Shown here: positions 28,618 through 36,947 of the stretch, piece after piece | How positions within the stretch are numbered: the stretch's first letter is position 1 | Layout: each line of letters starts with the position of its first letter | DNA from: Streptomyces sp. AC550_RSS872 | Lineage (GTDB): Bacteria > Actinomycetota > Actinomycetes > Streptomycetales > Streptomycetaceae | Length of the DNA: 64,000 nucleotides | Direction of reading: 5' to 3' | Assembly: GCF_019049285.1 (NCBI RefSeq) | Contig: NZ_JAGMUL010000023.1 | Span: 62,001 to 126,000, forward strand | The notes under the pieces: generated by a model | Told to the model about the DNA's origin: nothing | The model's database searches: none | Seen by the model: only the letters and a program-made list of their open reading frames with translations | Position numbers and translations under genes: made by a program

Positions 28618-29880
28618 ATGGCTGGGACGGCGGGCGTGCGTGCGCCCGCGTGGCGCGGAGGATTCGGACGGCTGTGGAGCGCCGCCGTTCTCTCCAGCTT
28701 CGGTGACTCCCTGCGTACGGCCGCGCTGCCGCTCCTCGCCGTGACGCTGACCGACCGGCCGCTGCTGATCGCCGCGGTCACCGCCTGTGGCTATCTGCCG
28801 TGGATCCTCTTCGGACTGCTCGGCGGCGCCGTCGCCGATCGAGTGGACCAGCGGCGCGCCATGTGGACGGTGGACGCGTTACGGGCCCTGCTGGTCGGCG
28901 CGTTCGCAGTGGCCGTGGCGCTCGGACATGCCTCGATCAGCCTGCTCATCGCGCTGGCCTTCACACTGACCGCGCTCCAGACGGTGTTCGACAACGCGGC
29001 CACCTCCCTGCTCCCGGTCCTGGTGGACCGCGACGCCCTCGGCAGTGCGAACGCCCGCCTGATGACCGGGCAGCGCATCGCCGGCGGACTGGTCGGCGGG
29101 CCGGTCGTGCCGGTGCTGCTGACAGCGGGAGCCGCCGTTCCCTTCGCCGCCGACGCCGGCACCTATGTGGTGGCTGCCGTGCTGGTGGCCTCGCTGCGGA
29201 TCGAGGCGCCCGAGCGGAAGCCGGCCCCGGCGGGCAGCACCCTGCGCCGGGAGATCGCGGAGGGACTGCGCACCCTGTGGCGCGACCGGGCCCTGCGCGG
29301 CCTGTGCGCCGCGACCGCCCTGTGCAACATCGGCATGGGAGCCCAGATCGCCACCCTGGTCGTCCTGGTGACCGGATGGCTGGACGCCGGCCCTGTGGGA
29401 TTTGCGGCGGCAGGTGCCGCCTTCACCGTCGGAGGCCTGGCCGGGGGAGTGGTGAACGGCCGGATCGTGAAGCGGCTGGGCGCCGTCCGGGCCGTGCTGC
29501 TCGCCGGTGCCGTGCAGATCGCGGCCCTTGTCGTCATGGGCACTGTGCGAAGCCTGGCCGTTCTGGTGGCCGCTCTGGTCGTCTTCGGGCTCATGGGCAT
29601 GGTGTGGAACGTGACCACGACGACGCTCCTGCAGCAGCGCAGCCCCGCCGAGCTGCTCGGCAGAATCGCCTCGGCCTTCCGGACGCTGGCCTTCGCCGGG
29701 GTGCCGCTCGGCGCCCTGCTGGGCGGTGCCGTCGCCACCATCTGGGGCCTCAACACCCCGCCCCTGCTCACGGCGGCCTTCTTCGTGCTGGCCCTCGGCG
29801 CGCTGATACCTGTGCGCAAGCCGGACGTACCTGTTGTTGCGCCGGACGACGACACCACGACGGCTCACGCCGCGCGCTGA
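28618..29880 (+). CDS. MFS transporter (multidrug-efflux-like, MFS_3 type)
   Basis: A 420-residue membrane protein with 12 predicted spans: [22 protein letters not shown] at span 1, then [27 protein letters not shown] with the MFS loop 2-3 motif in the MFS_3 form. [21 protein letters not shown] is typical of Tet(V)/Tap/EntS-like exporters. Likely substrates are drugs or secondary metabolites. ATG 28618 is eight bases after a strong GGGGGGAG; GTG 28612 is only two bases away from it. The DNA-damage promoter in front suggests induction along with repair genes. The protein ends with a short Asp/Thr tail. Confidence 0.85.
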   Translation: MAGTAGVRAPAWRGGFGRLWSAAVLSSFGDSLRTAALPLLAVTLTDRPLLIAAVTACGYLPWILFGLLGGAVADRVDQRRAMWTVDALRALLVGAFAVAVALGHASISLLIALAFTLTALQTVFDNAATSLLPVLVDRDALGSANARLMTGQRIAGGLVGGPVVPVLLTAGAAVPFAADAGTYVVAAVLVASLRIEAPERKPAPAGSTLRREIAEGLRTLWRDRALRGLCAATALCNIGMGAQIATLVVLVTGWLDAGPVGFAAAGAAFTVGGLAGGVVNGRIVKRLGAVRAVLLAGAVQIAALVVMGTVRSLAVLVAALVVFGLMGMVWNVTTTTLLQQRSPAELLGRIASAFRTLAFAGVPLGALLGGAVATIWGLNTPPLLTAAFFVLALGALIPVRKPDVPVVAPDDDTTTAHAAR

Positions 29881-29932
29881 TCAATTAGGTTGGACCAGCT
29901 GGGACAGGCACGAAAGAAGGCTGAAGTCGGAC

Positions 29933-31588
29933 ATGAACGCAGACGGCCGTACCAGGCTCAACCAGACGCCCGAGTGGACCGCGCTGGCCAAGCACCGTGA
30001 GGAGCTCGGCGAAGTACGGCTGCGGGAGCTGTTCGCCGCCGACCCGGGACGCGGTGCGGGGTACACGCTGCAGGTCGGTGACCTGCACATCGACTACTCC
30101 AAGCACCTCGTCACCGACGAGACGCTGCGGCTGCTGCGCGAGCTGGCCGCCGCGACGGACGTGTTCGGGCTGCGGGACGCCATGTTCCGCGGCGAGAAGA
30201 TCAACACCACCGAGGACCGCGCCGTGCTGCACACCGCGCTGCGCGCACCGCGTGACGCGGTGATCGAGGTCGACGGGGAGAACGTCGTCCCGGGTGTGCA
30301 CGCCGTGCTCGACAAGATGGCCGACTTCGCCGAGCGGGTCCGCTCCGGCGCCTGGACCGGCCACACCGGCAGGCGCATCAAGAACGTCGTCAACATCGGC
30401 ATCGGCGGCTCCGACCTCGGCCCCGCGATGGCCTACGAGGTGCTGCGCAGCTACACCGCCCGCGGCCTCACCGTCCGCTTCGTGTCGAACGTCGACGGCG
30501 CCGACCTGCACGAGGCCACGCACGACCTGGACGCGGCGGAGACGCTGTTCGTCATCGCCTCGAAGACCTTCACCACCATCGAGACGATCACCAACGCCAC
30601 CTCGGCCCGCAACTGGCTCCTCGCCGAGCTGGACGCCGGCCCGGAAGCCGTCGCCAAGCACTTCGTCGCGCTGTCGACGAACGGCGAGAAGGTCGCCGAC
30701 TTCGGCATCGACACGGCCAACATGTTCGAGTTCTGGGACTGGGTCGGCGGACGCTACTCCTACGACTCGGCGATCGGCCTGTCGCTGATGATCGCAATCG
30801 GGCCGGACAACTTCCGCGAGATGCTCGACGGTTTCCGGACCGTCGACGAGCACTTCCGCACCGCACCCGCCGAGTCCAACGTGCCGCTGCTGCTCGGCCT
30901 GTTGGGCATCTGGTACGGCAACTTCCACGAAGCGCAGTCGCATGCGGTGCTGCCCTACAGCCACTACCTCTCGAAGTTCACGGCGTATCTCCAGCAGCTG
31001 GACATGGAGTCCAACGGCAAGTACGTCGGCCGGGACGGGCGGGACGTCGACTGGCAGACCGGGCCGGTCGTGTGGGGCACGCCGGGCACCAACGGGCAGC
31101 ACGCGTACTACCAGTTGATCCACCAGGGCACCAAGCTGATCCCGGCGGACTTCATCGGCTTCGCCGAGCCCGTCGCCGAGATGAGCGACGAACTCAAGGC
31201 GCAGCACGACCTGTTGATGGCGAACTTCTTCGCCCAGACGCAGGCCCTTGCGTTCGGCAAGACACCGGAGGAGGTGCGCGCGGAGGGGGTGCCGGAGGAG
31301 TTGGTGGCCCACAAGACGTTCAAGGGCGACCATCCGACGACCACGATCCTCGCGCGTGAGCTGACCCCGTCTGTGCTGGGCCAGCTGGTCGCGCTGTACG
31401 AGCACAAGGTGTTCGTGCAGGGCGCGGTGTGGAACATCGACTCCTTCGACCAGTGGGGCGTCGAGCTCGGCAAGGTCCTCGCCAAGCGGGTCGAGCCCGC
31501 GCTGACCGAGGGTGCCGAGGTGCCGGGGCTGGACGCGTCGACGAAGGCGCTCGTCGCCAAGTACCGGGAGCTGCGCGGCCGGCGGTGA
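29933..31588 (+). CDS. pgi: Glucose-6-phosphate isomerase
   Basis: A 551-residue enzyme that interconverts glucose-6-phosphate and fructose-6-phosphate. Signatures: [54 protein letters not shown], the catalytic [11 protein letters not shown] with [18 protein letters not shown], and the C-terminal [22 protein letters not shown] 29933 begins at [15 protein letters not shown] with AAGAAGG upstream; the frame to 29834 overlaps the MFS gene. In related genomes, as I recall them, pgi lies close to pgl-opcA-zwf. Here about 10 kb of transport genes separate them. Confidence 0.97.
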   Translation: MNADGRTRLNQTPEWTALAKHREELGEVRLRELFAADPGRGAGYTLQVGDLHIDYSKHLVTDETLRLLRELAAATDVFGLRDAMFRGEKINTTEDRAVLHTALRAPRDAVIEVDGENVVPGVHAVLDKMADFAERVRSGAWTGHTGRRIKNVVNIGIGGSDLGPAMAYEVLRSYTARGLTVRFVSNVDGADLHEATHDLDAAETLFVIASKTFTTIETITNATSARNWLLAELDAGPEAVAKHFVALSTNGEKVADFGIDTANMFEFWDWVGGRYSYDSAIGLSLMIAIGPDNFREMLDGFRTVDEHFRTAPAESNVPLLLGLLGIWYGNFHEAQSHAVLPYSHYLSKFTAYLQQLDMESNGKYVGRDGRDVDWQTGPVVWGTPGTNGQHAYYQLIHQGTKLIPADFIGFAEPVAEMSDELKAQHDLLMANFFAQTQALAFGKTPEEVRAEGVPEELVAHKTFKGDHPTTTILARELTPSVLGQLVALYEHKVFVQGAVWNIDSFDQWGVELGKVLAKRVEPALTEGAEVPGLDASTKALVAKYRELRGRR

Positions 31589-31697
31589 CGGGTCCGTCCG
31601 GGGGGTTGCGCGGGGCGCCTATGAACTCGGTGCTTTCTGATTGACGGCGGCAGCGGGGACTGTGCGTGGTTGCTCGCGGCGTTCCCCGCAGCCACCC

Positions 31698-33980
31698 TCA
31701 GGCGACCGCGCTCAGCGTGTCCGCCAGTCGGCGTCGTGCCGCGCGGGACGCCGGGAGGGCGGCGAGCGCGGCGGCGCCGAGCACCGCCGCCGCGCCGAGC
31801 AGCAGCAGGAGGGTGGCGGGCGGACCCTGGGCGATGCCGGCGCCGATGCCGCTCGATCTGCCCTGGGCGTCGATCAGCCAGTGCGCCAGGGGTACGCCGA
31901 GGGCCGTACCGATGACGACCGCGGCCAGGGCCGTGCAGGCGGTGGACGTGACGGTGATCGCGGTGATCTGCCGTGGGGACAGGCCGATGGCCTTCAGGGC
32001 CAGCAGGTCACGTTCGCTCTCGCGGACGGTGCCGCCGATCGCGGTGAGCAGTTCGATGAGCCCGATGAGAGCCAGGACGGCGATCAGGCCGACGACGACT
32101 CCGCGCAAGGGAGAGAGCCCGTCGGCGGGGTTGGGTACGGCGTGGACGTCCAGGCTGCCGTGCCCGGCTGTGGACAGCCGGTCGGCGACTTGGCCGGGGT
32201 CCGCCCCCGGGTCGAGCCGTAGCTCGTAGAGGGTGGGGCCGAGGCCTGGGTCGTTCTCGCGGAGGGTGTCGAGGGAGGTGGAGATGACCCGGCCGGCGTT
32301 CTCCGGTTCGATGCTGCGGCCCACGATGTGCAGGATCTGCGGCTGGTCGCCGACGGTCATCCGCACCCAGTCGCCGACCCGCACGTCCAGCAGTTCCAGC
32401 AGGCCCTGCCCGGCCACCGCCTCGTCGCGGCCCTGGGCCGGGCGGCCCTCGGCCAGGGTGTACGGGTAGGGGTCCGCGTGGGTGCCGAGGCCGCGCAGGG
32501 CGATCGTGGCGGTCTGGCCCGGGACGAGGGCGGCCACCTCGACACCCGGGTAGGCGGCGGCGACCTGCGGGTCGCGTTCCAGCAGGGCGCGGGTGTCGCG
32601 TTCGGCGAGGCCGGAGTCGGCGTGGACGGTCAGGGCGGTCGGCAGGCCGACCTGGTCGGGCCGGCTGTCGAACCGCTCGATCGTGGTCCACGCGCTAATC
32701 GCAACCACGATCAGCAGCAGCGGCAGCGCGAGCCGGGCGACCGTCGCCAGGGACCGGAGGCGGCGCGTGAAGGCCCGGTGCCAGCCCAGGACCAGCGCGG
32801 GCGGCAGCCGTAGCCCGAGCGCGCCGCGCGCCACGCCCGAGAGCCGACCGCCGAGCGGAGCGGTCGGCCGCGGCACCGGTACCGGGGGCACCCGCCCCGC
32901 CCGCCACGCCGCGAGCCCGGTGGTCGCGCCGATGAGCAGCACCGCCGCGACCGGCACCACGACCAGCGCCAGGGTGTGTCCGGGCAACCCCTGCCAGACC
33001 CCGACCGCATCCCCGAGGCGCCCCGGAATACGGCTGCCCAGGGCCTGGAGGACGGAAGCGGCGGCCACCGCGCCCAGCAGGGCGTAGGCCAGGTGCTGGA
33101 GCAGGAAGACGCGAACCACCTGGCCAGGAGTGAAGCCGATCGCCTTCAGCACCGAGATGTCCCGCAGATGCCCGCGGATCCGGGTGCCGATCGCCCCGTG
33201 CACGGCGAGCCCGGCGGCGACCAGCGCGCCCAGCCCGAACAGGCCCAGCACCTGCCCGAGCAGCCGGTTGTCGCCCTGGGCCTCGGCGCGCCCCTGCTTC
33301 CAGGTGGAGACCTCGCTGACCGCACCGGCGCCGAGTACCGTCACGGCGCGCTGGACGGCGTAGTCGGTGTCGTCGGGGTTGGTCAGTCGCAGCCCGATCA
33401 CCTGCCCGCCCGGGTCGCGCACCGCGGACGGCGGAGCCCAGACGAGGCCCGGCTGCTCGCCCGGCCGGTAGCGCGGCTCGGCGCTGTCGGCGATGCCGAG
33501 CACGGTCAGGCTCCGGTCGGTTCCGGGCAGGGTGAGGGTGTCGCCGGGGGCGGCCAGCAGGGCCCGGGCCAGCCGGGTCTCCAAGACCACGCCGTCGGGG
33601 TTCGCGGGGTCCAGCCAGTGACCGGAGGTGAGGAGCGGGCGGCCCACGGTGGGGCGCTCGGGAGTGCCGCGCAGCTCGACGGAGGCGCGGGTTCCGCGGG
33701 AGGCGAGAGTGGTGGAAGTGGTGGGGTAGGGGCCCGCGACGGAATCGACGCCGTCGAGGTCGGCGAGTTTCCCGGTGTCGGGCGAGGGGCCGGTGTGCAG
33801 CCATACGTGCGCGCCGTGCGCCTGGGTGAAGACGCGCTGCCAGGGGTTGGTGGCGTAGCCGAAGAGGGCCGTGGCCAGCAGGAGCGAGACGACGATCCCG
33901 GCCGTGGCGAGCACGAGGAACAGGGCCTCGCCGCGGTGCGTGCGCAGATCGGAGTGTGCCCAGCGCAGGGTGGCTCGCAT
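31698..33980 (-). CDS. FtsX-like ABC transporter permease (macrolide/lipoprotein exporter type)
   Basis: A 760-residue membrane protein with the duplicated FtsX layout. The N-terminal span (ALFLVLATAGIVVSLLLATAL) is followed by an extracellular domain. A three-span block follows (GLFGLGALVAAGLAVHGAIGTRIRGHLRDISVLKAIGFTPGQVVRVF and on), then a second extracellular domain and a second block (LIAVLALIGLIELLTAIGGTVRESERDLLALKAIGLSPRQI). LKAIGFTPGQV and LKAIGLSPRQI are the coupling-helix motifs that dock the ATPase. ATG 33980 lies one base after the ATPase stop. It is the last gene of the padR-ATPase-permease operon and exports an unknown substrate or works mechanically at the envelope. Confidence 0.9.
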   Translation of the reverse strand: MRATLRWAHSDLRTHRGEALFLVLATAGIVVSLLLATALFGYATNPWQRVFTQAHGAHVWLHTGPSPDTGKLADLDGVDSVAGPYPTTSTTLASRGTRASVELRGTPERPTVGRPLLTSGHWLDPANPDGVVLETRLARALLAAPGDTLTLPGTDRSLTVLGIADSAEPRYRPGEQPGLVWAPPSAVRDPGGQVIGLRLTNPDDTDYAVQRAVTVLGAGAVSEVSTWKQGRAEAQGDNRLLGQVLGLFGLGALVAAGLAVHGAIGTRIRGHLRDISVLKAIGFTPGQVVRVFLLQHLAYALLGAVAAASVLQALGSRIPGRLGDAVGVWQGLPGHTLALVVVPVAAVLLIGATTGLAAWRAGRVPPVPVPRPTAPLGGRLSGVARGALGLRLPPALVLGWHRAFTRRLRSLATVARLALPLLLIVVAISAWTTIERFDSRPDQVGLPTALTVHADSGLAERDTRALLERDPQVAAAYPGVEVAALVPGQTATIALRGLGTHADPYPYTLAEGRPAQGRDEAVAGQGLLELLDVRVGDWVRMTVGDQPQILHIVGRSIEPENAGRVISTSLDTLRENDPGLGPTLYELRLDPGADPGQVADRLSTAGHGSLDVHAVPNPADGLSPLRGVVVGLIAVLALIGLIELLTAIGGTVRESERDLLALKAIGLSPRQITAITVTSTACTALAAVVIGTALGVPLAHWLIDAQGRSSGIGAGIAQGPPATLLLLLGAAAVLGAAALAALPASRAARRRLADTLSAVA

Positions 33981-33981
33981 C

Positions 33982-34902
33982 TCAGTCCCGGAGCTCCAGC
34001 ACACCGGATATCCCGGTGCGGCGCGGCGGTGTGCCGCCGTCCAGTTCGGCGTCGTCGGCGATCCGCCCGTCGAAGAAGCTGATCACCCGGTCCGCCGCGC
34101 TCGCCAGCCGTGCGTCATGCGTGACCAGCACGATGGTCTGGCCGCGCTGGTGGAAGCGGGACAGCAGCCGCATCACCTCGCGGGTGCCCTTGCTGTCCAG
34201 GCTGCCGGCGGGCTCGTCGGCCAGCAGCAGCGGCGGACGGTTGACCAGGGCCCGGGCCAGCGCGACCCGCTGCTGCTCGCCACCGGACAGCTCGCCCGGC
34301 ATGCTCCGCTCCTTGCCCGTGAGGCCCAGCTCGGCCAGCAGCTCCGCCCGCTCGGCGCGCGCCCGCTTCGGCGGGACGCCGGCCAGCAGCGCGGGCAGCT
34401 CGACGTTGTCGGCGACGGACAGGTCGGAGACCAGGTTGAAGAACTGGAAGACGATCCCGATGCGCTTCCTGCGCTCCACCGCCCAGCGGGCCTCGCTCCA
34501 GCGGTCCGCGCACTCGCCGTCCAGCCAGATGCTCCCGCTGTCCGGGCGCAGCAGCCCGCCCAGCAGATGCAGCAAAGTCGACTTACCGGCACCGGACGGA
34601 CCGGTGACCGCCACGAACTCGCCCTGCCGCACGGAAAGATCCACGCCCCGCACGGCATGTGCCGGCGCGCCCTCGCCGTGATGTGTCTTGACCAGGCCCT
34701 CGGAGCGCAGCACAGGGCGCTCGGCGCCGGTCCCGGCGCTCTTCGCGCCCGGCCCGGCACTCCTGGCGCCCGGCCCGGCATTCTTCGCGTCGCGCCCAGC
34801 GCTCTTCGCGTCGCGCCCAGCGCTCTTCGCGTCGCGCCCAGCGCTCGTCGCGCCCGCCTCAGCACCGTCGGCGCGCAGCCCAGGAGTGGAATCGTCGCTC
34901 AC
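33982..34902 (-). CDS. LolD/MacB-type ABC ATPase with a heptapeptide-repeat N-terminus
   Basis: A 306-residue ATPase: Walker A VTGPSGAGKSTLLHLLGG, Q-loop FQFFNLVSDLSVADNV, signature LSGGEQQRVALARAL, Walker B LLLADEPAGSLDSKGTREV, switch VTHDARLAS. The wording is the LolD/MacB class that partners FtsX-like permeases. Unusually, the first ~60 residues are a low-complexity segment with six heptads of SAGRDAK/SAGPGAK type before the ATPase domain starts at LRSEGLVKTHHGEG. GTG 34902 overlaps the PadR stop as GTGA and is the natural start. The frame also extends to 34929 inside padR. Confidence 0.9.
   Translation of the reverse strand: MSDDSTPGLRADGAEAGATSAGRDAKSAGRDAKSAGRDAKNAGPGARSAGPGAKSAGTGAERPVLRSEGLVKTHHGEGAPAHAVRGVDLSVRQGEFVAVTGPSGAGKSTLLHLLGGLLRPDSGSIWLDGECADRWSEARWAVERRKRIGIVFQFFNLVSDLSVADNVELPALLAGVPPKRARAERAELLAELGLTGKERSMPGELSGGEQQRVALARALVNRPPLLLADEPAGSLDSKGTREVMRLLSRFHQRGQTIVLVTHDARLASAADRVISFFDGRIADDAELDGGTPPRRTGISGVLELRD
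34720..34845 (-). repeat. 21-bp tandem repeats encoding heptapeptides
   Basis: Six in-frame 21-bp units encode SAGRDAK three times, then NAGPGAR, SAGPGAK and SAGTGAE. The three SAGRDAK units are identical at DNA level (plus-strand unit GCGCTCTTCGCGTCGCGCC followed by CA). The array would expand or contract in multiples of seven residues without breaking the frame. Confidence 0.9.
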
Positions 34903-35414
34903 TCCAGCTCCTCCAGCTCTTCCTGGCACCGCTCCAGCCAGTCGAGATCGGCCTGAAGGTGCAGCATCGCGCCCTCGATCAGCAGATGCGCGATGCGGTT
35001 GTCCCGGTCCTCGGCGGCGGCCAGCTTCGACAGTTGACGCATGGTGTTCAGGTACTGGCGCCGCTGTTGGTTGATGAGGGAGATCTGGTCGGCGAGACCG
35101 GTCTGCGGGGCGACGGCCAGCTTCATGAAGAACTCGTCCCGCACCCGTGGCTCGTCCTCGGGCTCCTCGAACCAGGCGCGCAGCGCCTCACGCCCGGCGT
35201 CGGTGAGGTGGTAGACCTTCTTGTTGGGCCGGCTCGACTGCTCGACGTCCTCGCCCTCTATCAGCCCCGATTTCTCGAGACGGCCGAGGGTCACATAGAT
35301 CTGGCCGACGTTCGGCTGAGGGTACGCGGAGCCCAGCAGTTGCTCAAGGTCCTGCTTCAGCTCGTAGCCGTGCGCCGGGCCGCGTGCCAGCAGGGCCAGG
35401 AGGGGCAGCCGCAC
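34899..35414 (-). CDS. PadR family transcriptional regulator
   Basis: A 171-residue regulator with the PadR winged helix: LPLLALLARGPAHGYELKQDLEQLL, QIYVTLGRLEKSGLIEGE, then the wing NKKVYHLTDAGREALRAW. A long C-terminal helical dimerisation region (SLINQQRRQYLNTMRQLSKLAAAEDRD) marks the longer PadR subfamily. PadR repressors often control adjacent exporter genes and respond to the exported drug, and here the ATPase and permease genes follow in the same operon. The start is GTG 35414 with GAGGAGGAGAGG upstream. A palindrome 55 bp upstream of the start is the likely operator. Confidence 0.92.
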   Translation of the reverse strand: MRLPLLALLARGPAHGYELKQDLEQLLGSAYPQPNVGQIYVTLGRLEKSGLIEGEDVEQSSRPNKKVYHLTDAGREALRAWFEEPEDEPRVRDEFFMKLAVAPQTGLADQISLINQQRRQYLNTMRQLSKLAAAEDRDNRIAHLLIEGAMLHLQADLDWLERCQEELEELE

Positions 35415-35468
35415 TCGACCTCTCCTCCTCGCATCCTGGGTAATGTGCTGCGAGCCCTAGTATCGCGC

Positions 35469-35483
35469 ATACCTAACAGGTAT
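35469..35483. promoter_or_regulatory. Probable PadR operator
   Basis: ATACCTAACAGGTAT is a perfect inverted repeat with 6-bp arms and a 3-nt centre. It lies in the 126-bp gap between the padR operon (minus) and the solute-binding-protein gene (plus). PadR-family sites typically carry ATAC...GTAT half-sites. A GTATAC immediately follows at 35480-35485. Its position lets it affect both directions. Confidence 0.7.
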
Positions 35484-35540
35484 ACATGGCCTCTGACCCC
35501 GGACGAAGAAGTTCGGCGCCAGGTGTACAGGGAGGAACCT

Positions 35541-36812
35541 ATGCGGTGGATCCATGCCGCCGGTAGGGGCCTTCTCGTCCTCGTGGTGATCCTGACCGGC
35601 TACGTCGCCTCCGGCGCACGTGCCGACGAGGGCCCCGCGAGCGGCAGGGGACCGATGACCCTCGCCACCGCCGGAGACCTCACGGGCTATCTCGGCTCCG
35701 TCCTGGACGGCTGGAACCGTACCCACCCCGACGAGAAGGTCACCCTCGTCGAGCTGCCCGACTCCGCCGACGAGACCCATGCGCAGATGACCACCGACCT
35801 GCGCGCCGGCGACCGCAGCCGATTCGACATCCTCAACATCGACGTCAGCTGGACCTCGGAGTTCGCCGCGCAGGGCTGGATCCGTCCGCTGGCCCGCGAC
35901 CGCTTCCCGCTGGACACCTTCCTGCCTCCGGTCGTGGACACGGCGACCTACGACAGACAGCTCTACGCCGTCCCGTACGTCACCAATGCCGGCCTGCTCC
36001 TCTACCGCAAGGACATCCTCGCCAAGGAGGGCGTCGACCCCCCGCGCACTTGGGCCGAACTGGAACGGGCCGCGAGGGCCATCGCGCCGAAGTACGGCCT
36101 CGACGGCTACGCGGGCCAGTTCCTGCCCTACGAGGGCCTCACCGTGAACGCCGCCGAGGCCGTCTACTCGGCGGGCGGCTCGATCCTCGGCGACGAGGGC
36201 GAGCGCGTCACCGTGAACTCGACGGCGGCCCGCGACGGCATCGACTTCCTCGCCCGGGGCGTGCGCGAGGGCTGGATCCCCAAGCAGGCGCTGACCTACA
36301 AGGAGGAGGAGTCCAAGCAGGCCTTCCAGGACGGACGCCTGCTCTTCCTCCGTAACTGGCCGTACGCCTATGTCGGCGCGTCGGCCAAGGGTTCGCCGGT
36401 CTCCGGGAAGATCGGTGCGGTGCCGCTGCCGGGTCCGGACGGGCCGGGCAGGAGCGTGCTGGGCGGCTCCAACCTGGCCGTCAGCGCCCACGCCCGGCAT
36501 CCCGACTCGGCCGCCCGGCTGATCGCGTACCTGACCAGTGAGCCCGTCCAGCGCCAGGTCCTCACGCGCGGCGCGCTGCCGCCCGTACGGGCCGACCTGT
36601 ACGAGGATCCCGCGCTGGTGCGGGAGTTCCCGTATCTGCCGACCCTGCGCGAGAGCGTGCGCACGGCCGCGCCGCGCCCCAAGAGCCCCCGCTACGACCA
36701 GGTGAGCCTGGTGGTGCAGGCCGTCGTGCACGACGCGATGACCGGGCGCGAGACGCCCGCGGCAGCTGTGCGGCGGCTGGCGAGGGAGCTCGCCGCCATC
36801 TCCTCTCGCTAG
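35541..36812 (+). CDS. Sugar ABC transporter substrate-binding protein (first copy)
   Basis: A 423-residue exported family 1 solute-binding protein. The signal peptide is MRWIHAAGRGLLVLVVILTGY then VASGARADEG. There is no lipobox Cys, unlike most Gram-positive binding proteins, so it may be secreted or held by an uncleaved signal. The mature part shows MTLATAGDLTGYLGSVLDGW, DILNIDVSWTSEFAAQGWIRPL, YAVPYVTNAGLLLYRKDIL, and NWPYAYVGASAKGSPVSGKI, typical of trehalose/maltose-type binding proteins. ATG 35541 has GGAGG at 35531-35535. No permease follows directly: a glucosidase gene and then a second binding protein come next, so it may share the permeases encoded at 39985 and 41346. Confidence 0.88.
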   Translation: MRWIHAAGRGLLVLVVILTGYVASGARADEGPASGRGPMTLATAGDLTGYLGSVLDGWNRTHPDEKVTLVELPDSADETHAQMTTDLRAGDRSRFDILNIDVSWTSEFAAQGWIRPLARDRFPLDTFLPPVVDTATYDRQLYAVPYVTNAGLLLYRKDILAKEGVDPPRTWAELERAARAIAPKYGLDGYAGQFLPYEGLTVNAAEAVYSAGGSILGDEGERVTVNSTAARDGIDFLARGVREGWIPKQALTYKEEESKQAFQDGRLLFLRNWPYAYVGASAKGSPVSGKIGAVPLPGPDGPGRSVLGGSNLAVSAHARHPDSAARLIAYLTSEPVQRQVLTRGALPPVRADLYEDPALVREFPYLPTLRESVRTAAPRPKSPRYDQVSLVVQAVVHDAMTGRETPAAAVRRLARELAAISSR

Positions 36813-36828
36813 TTACTTGTTAAGTAAC
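36812..36828. promoter_or_regulatory. AT-rich palindrome upstream of the GH13 glucosidase gene
   Basis: GTTACTTGTTAAGTAAC is a perfect palindrome with 7-bp arms, starting at the last base of the binding-protein stop. A related inverted copy, GCTACTTAAC, lies at 36930-36939, immediately before the glucosidase start. Such AT-rich symmetry in 70+ % GC DNA suggests an operator for a sugar-responsive repressor not encoded here. A weak terminator role is less likely. Confidence 0.6.
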
Positions 36829-36947
36829 GCCAAGGTCTCTTCTGTGGCCGTTCCGCCCTGAAATAGGCGGATATAAAGCCCTGACTGTCCGGTAGCTTGC
36901 GTCCAGTTCATTGACACCCTCCTGAAACAGCTACTTAACATGCATGC

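Noticed and set aside
31653..31689. Terminator between pgi and the convergent permease gene
   Set aside because: GCGGGGA and TCCCCGC are complementary, but the 7-bp stem has a 23-nt loop; too weak to list.
31641..32222. Plus-strand open frames inside the FtsX-like permease gene
   Set aside because: Shadows of the minus-strand permease, which has clear spans and coupling motifs.
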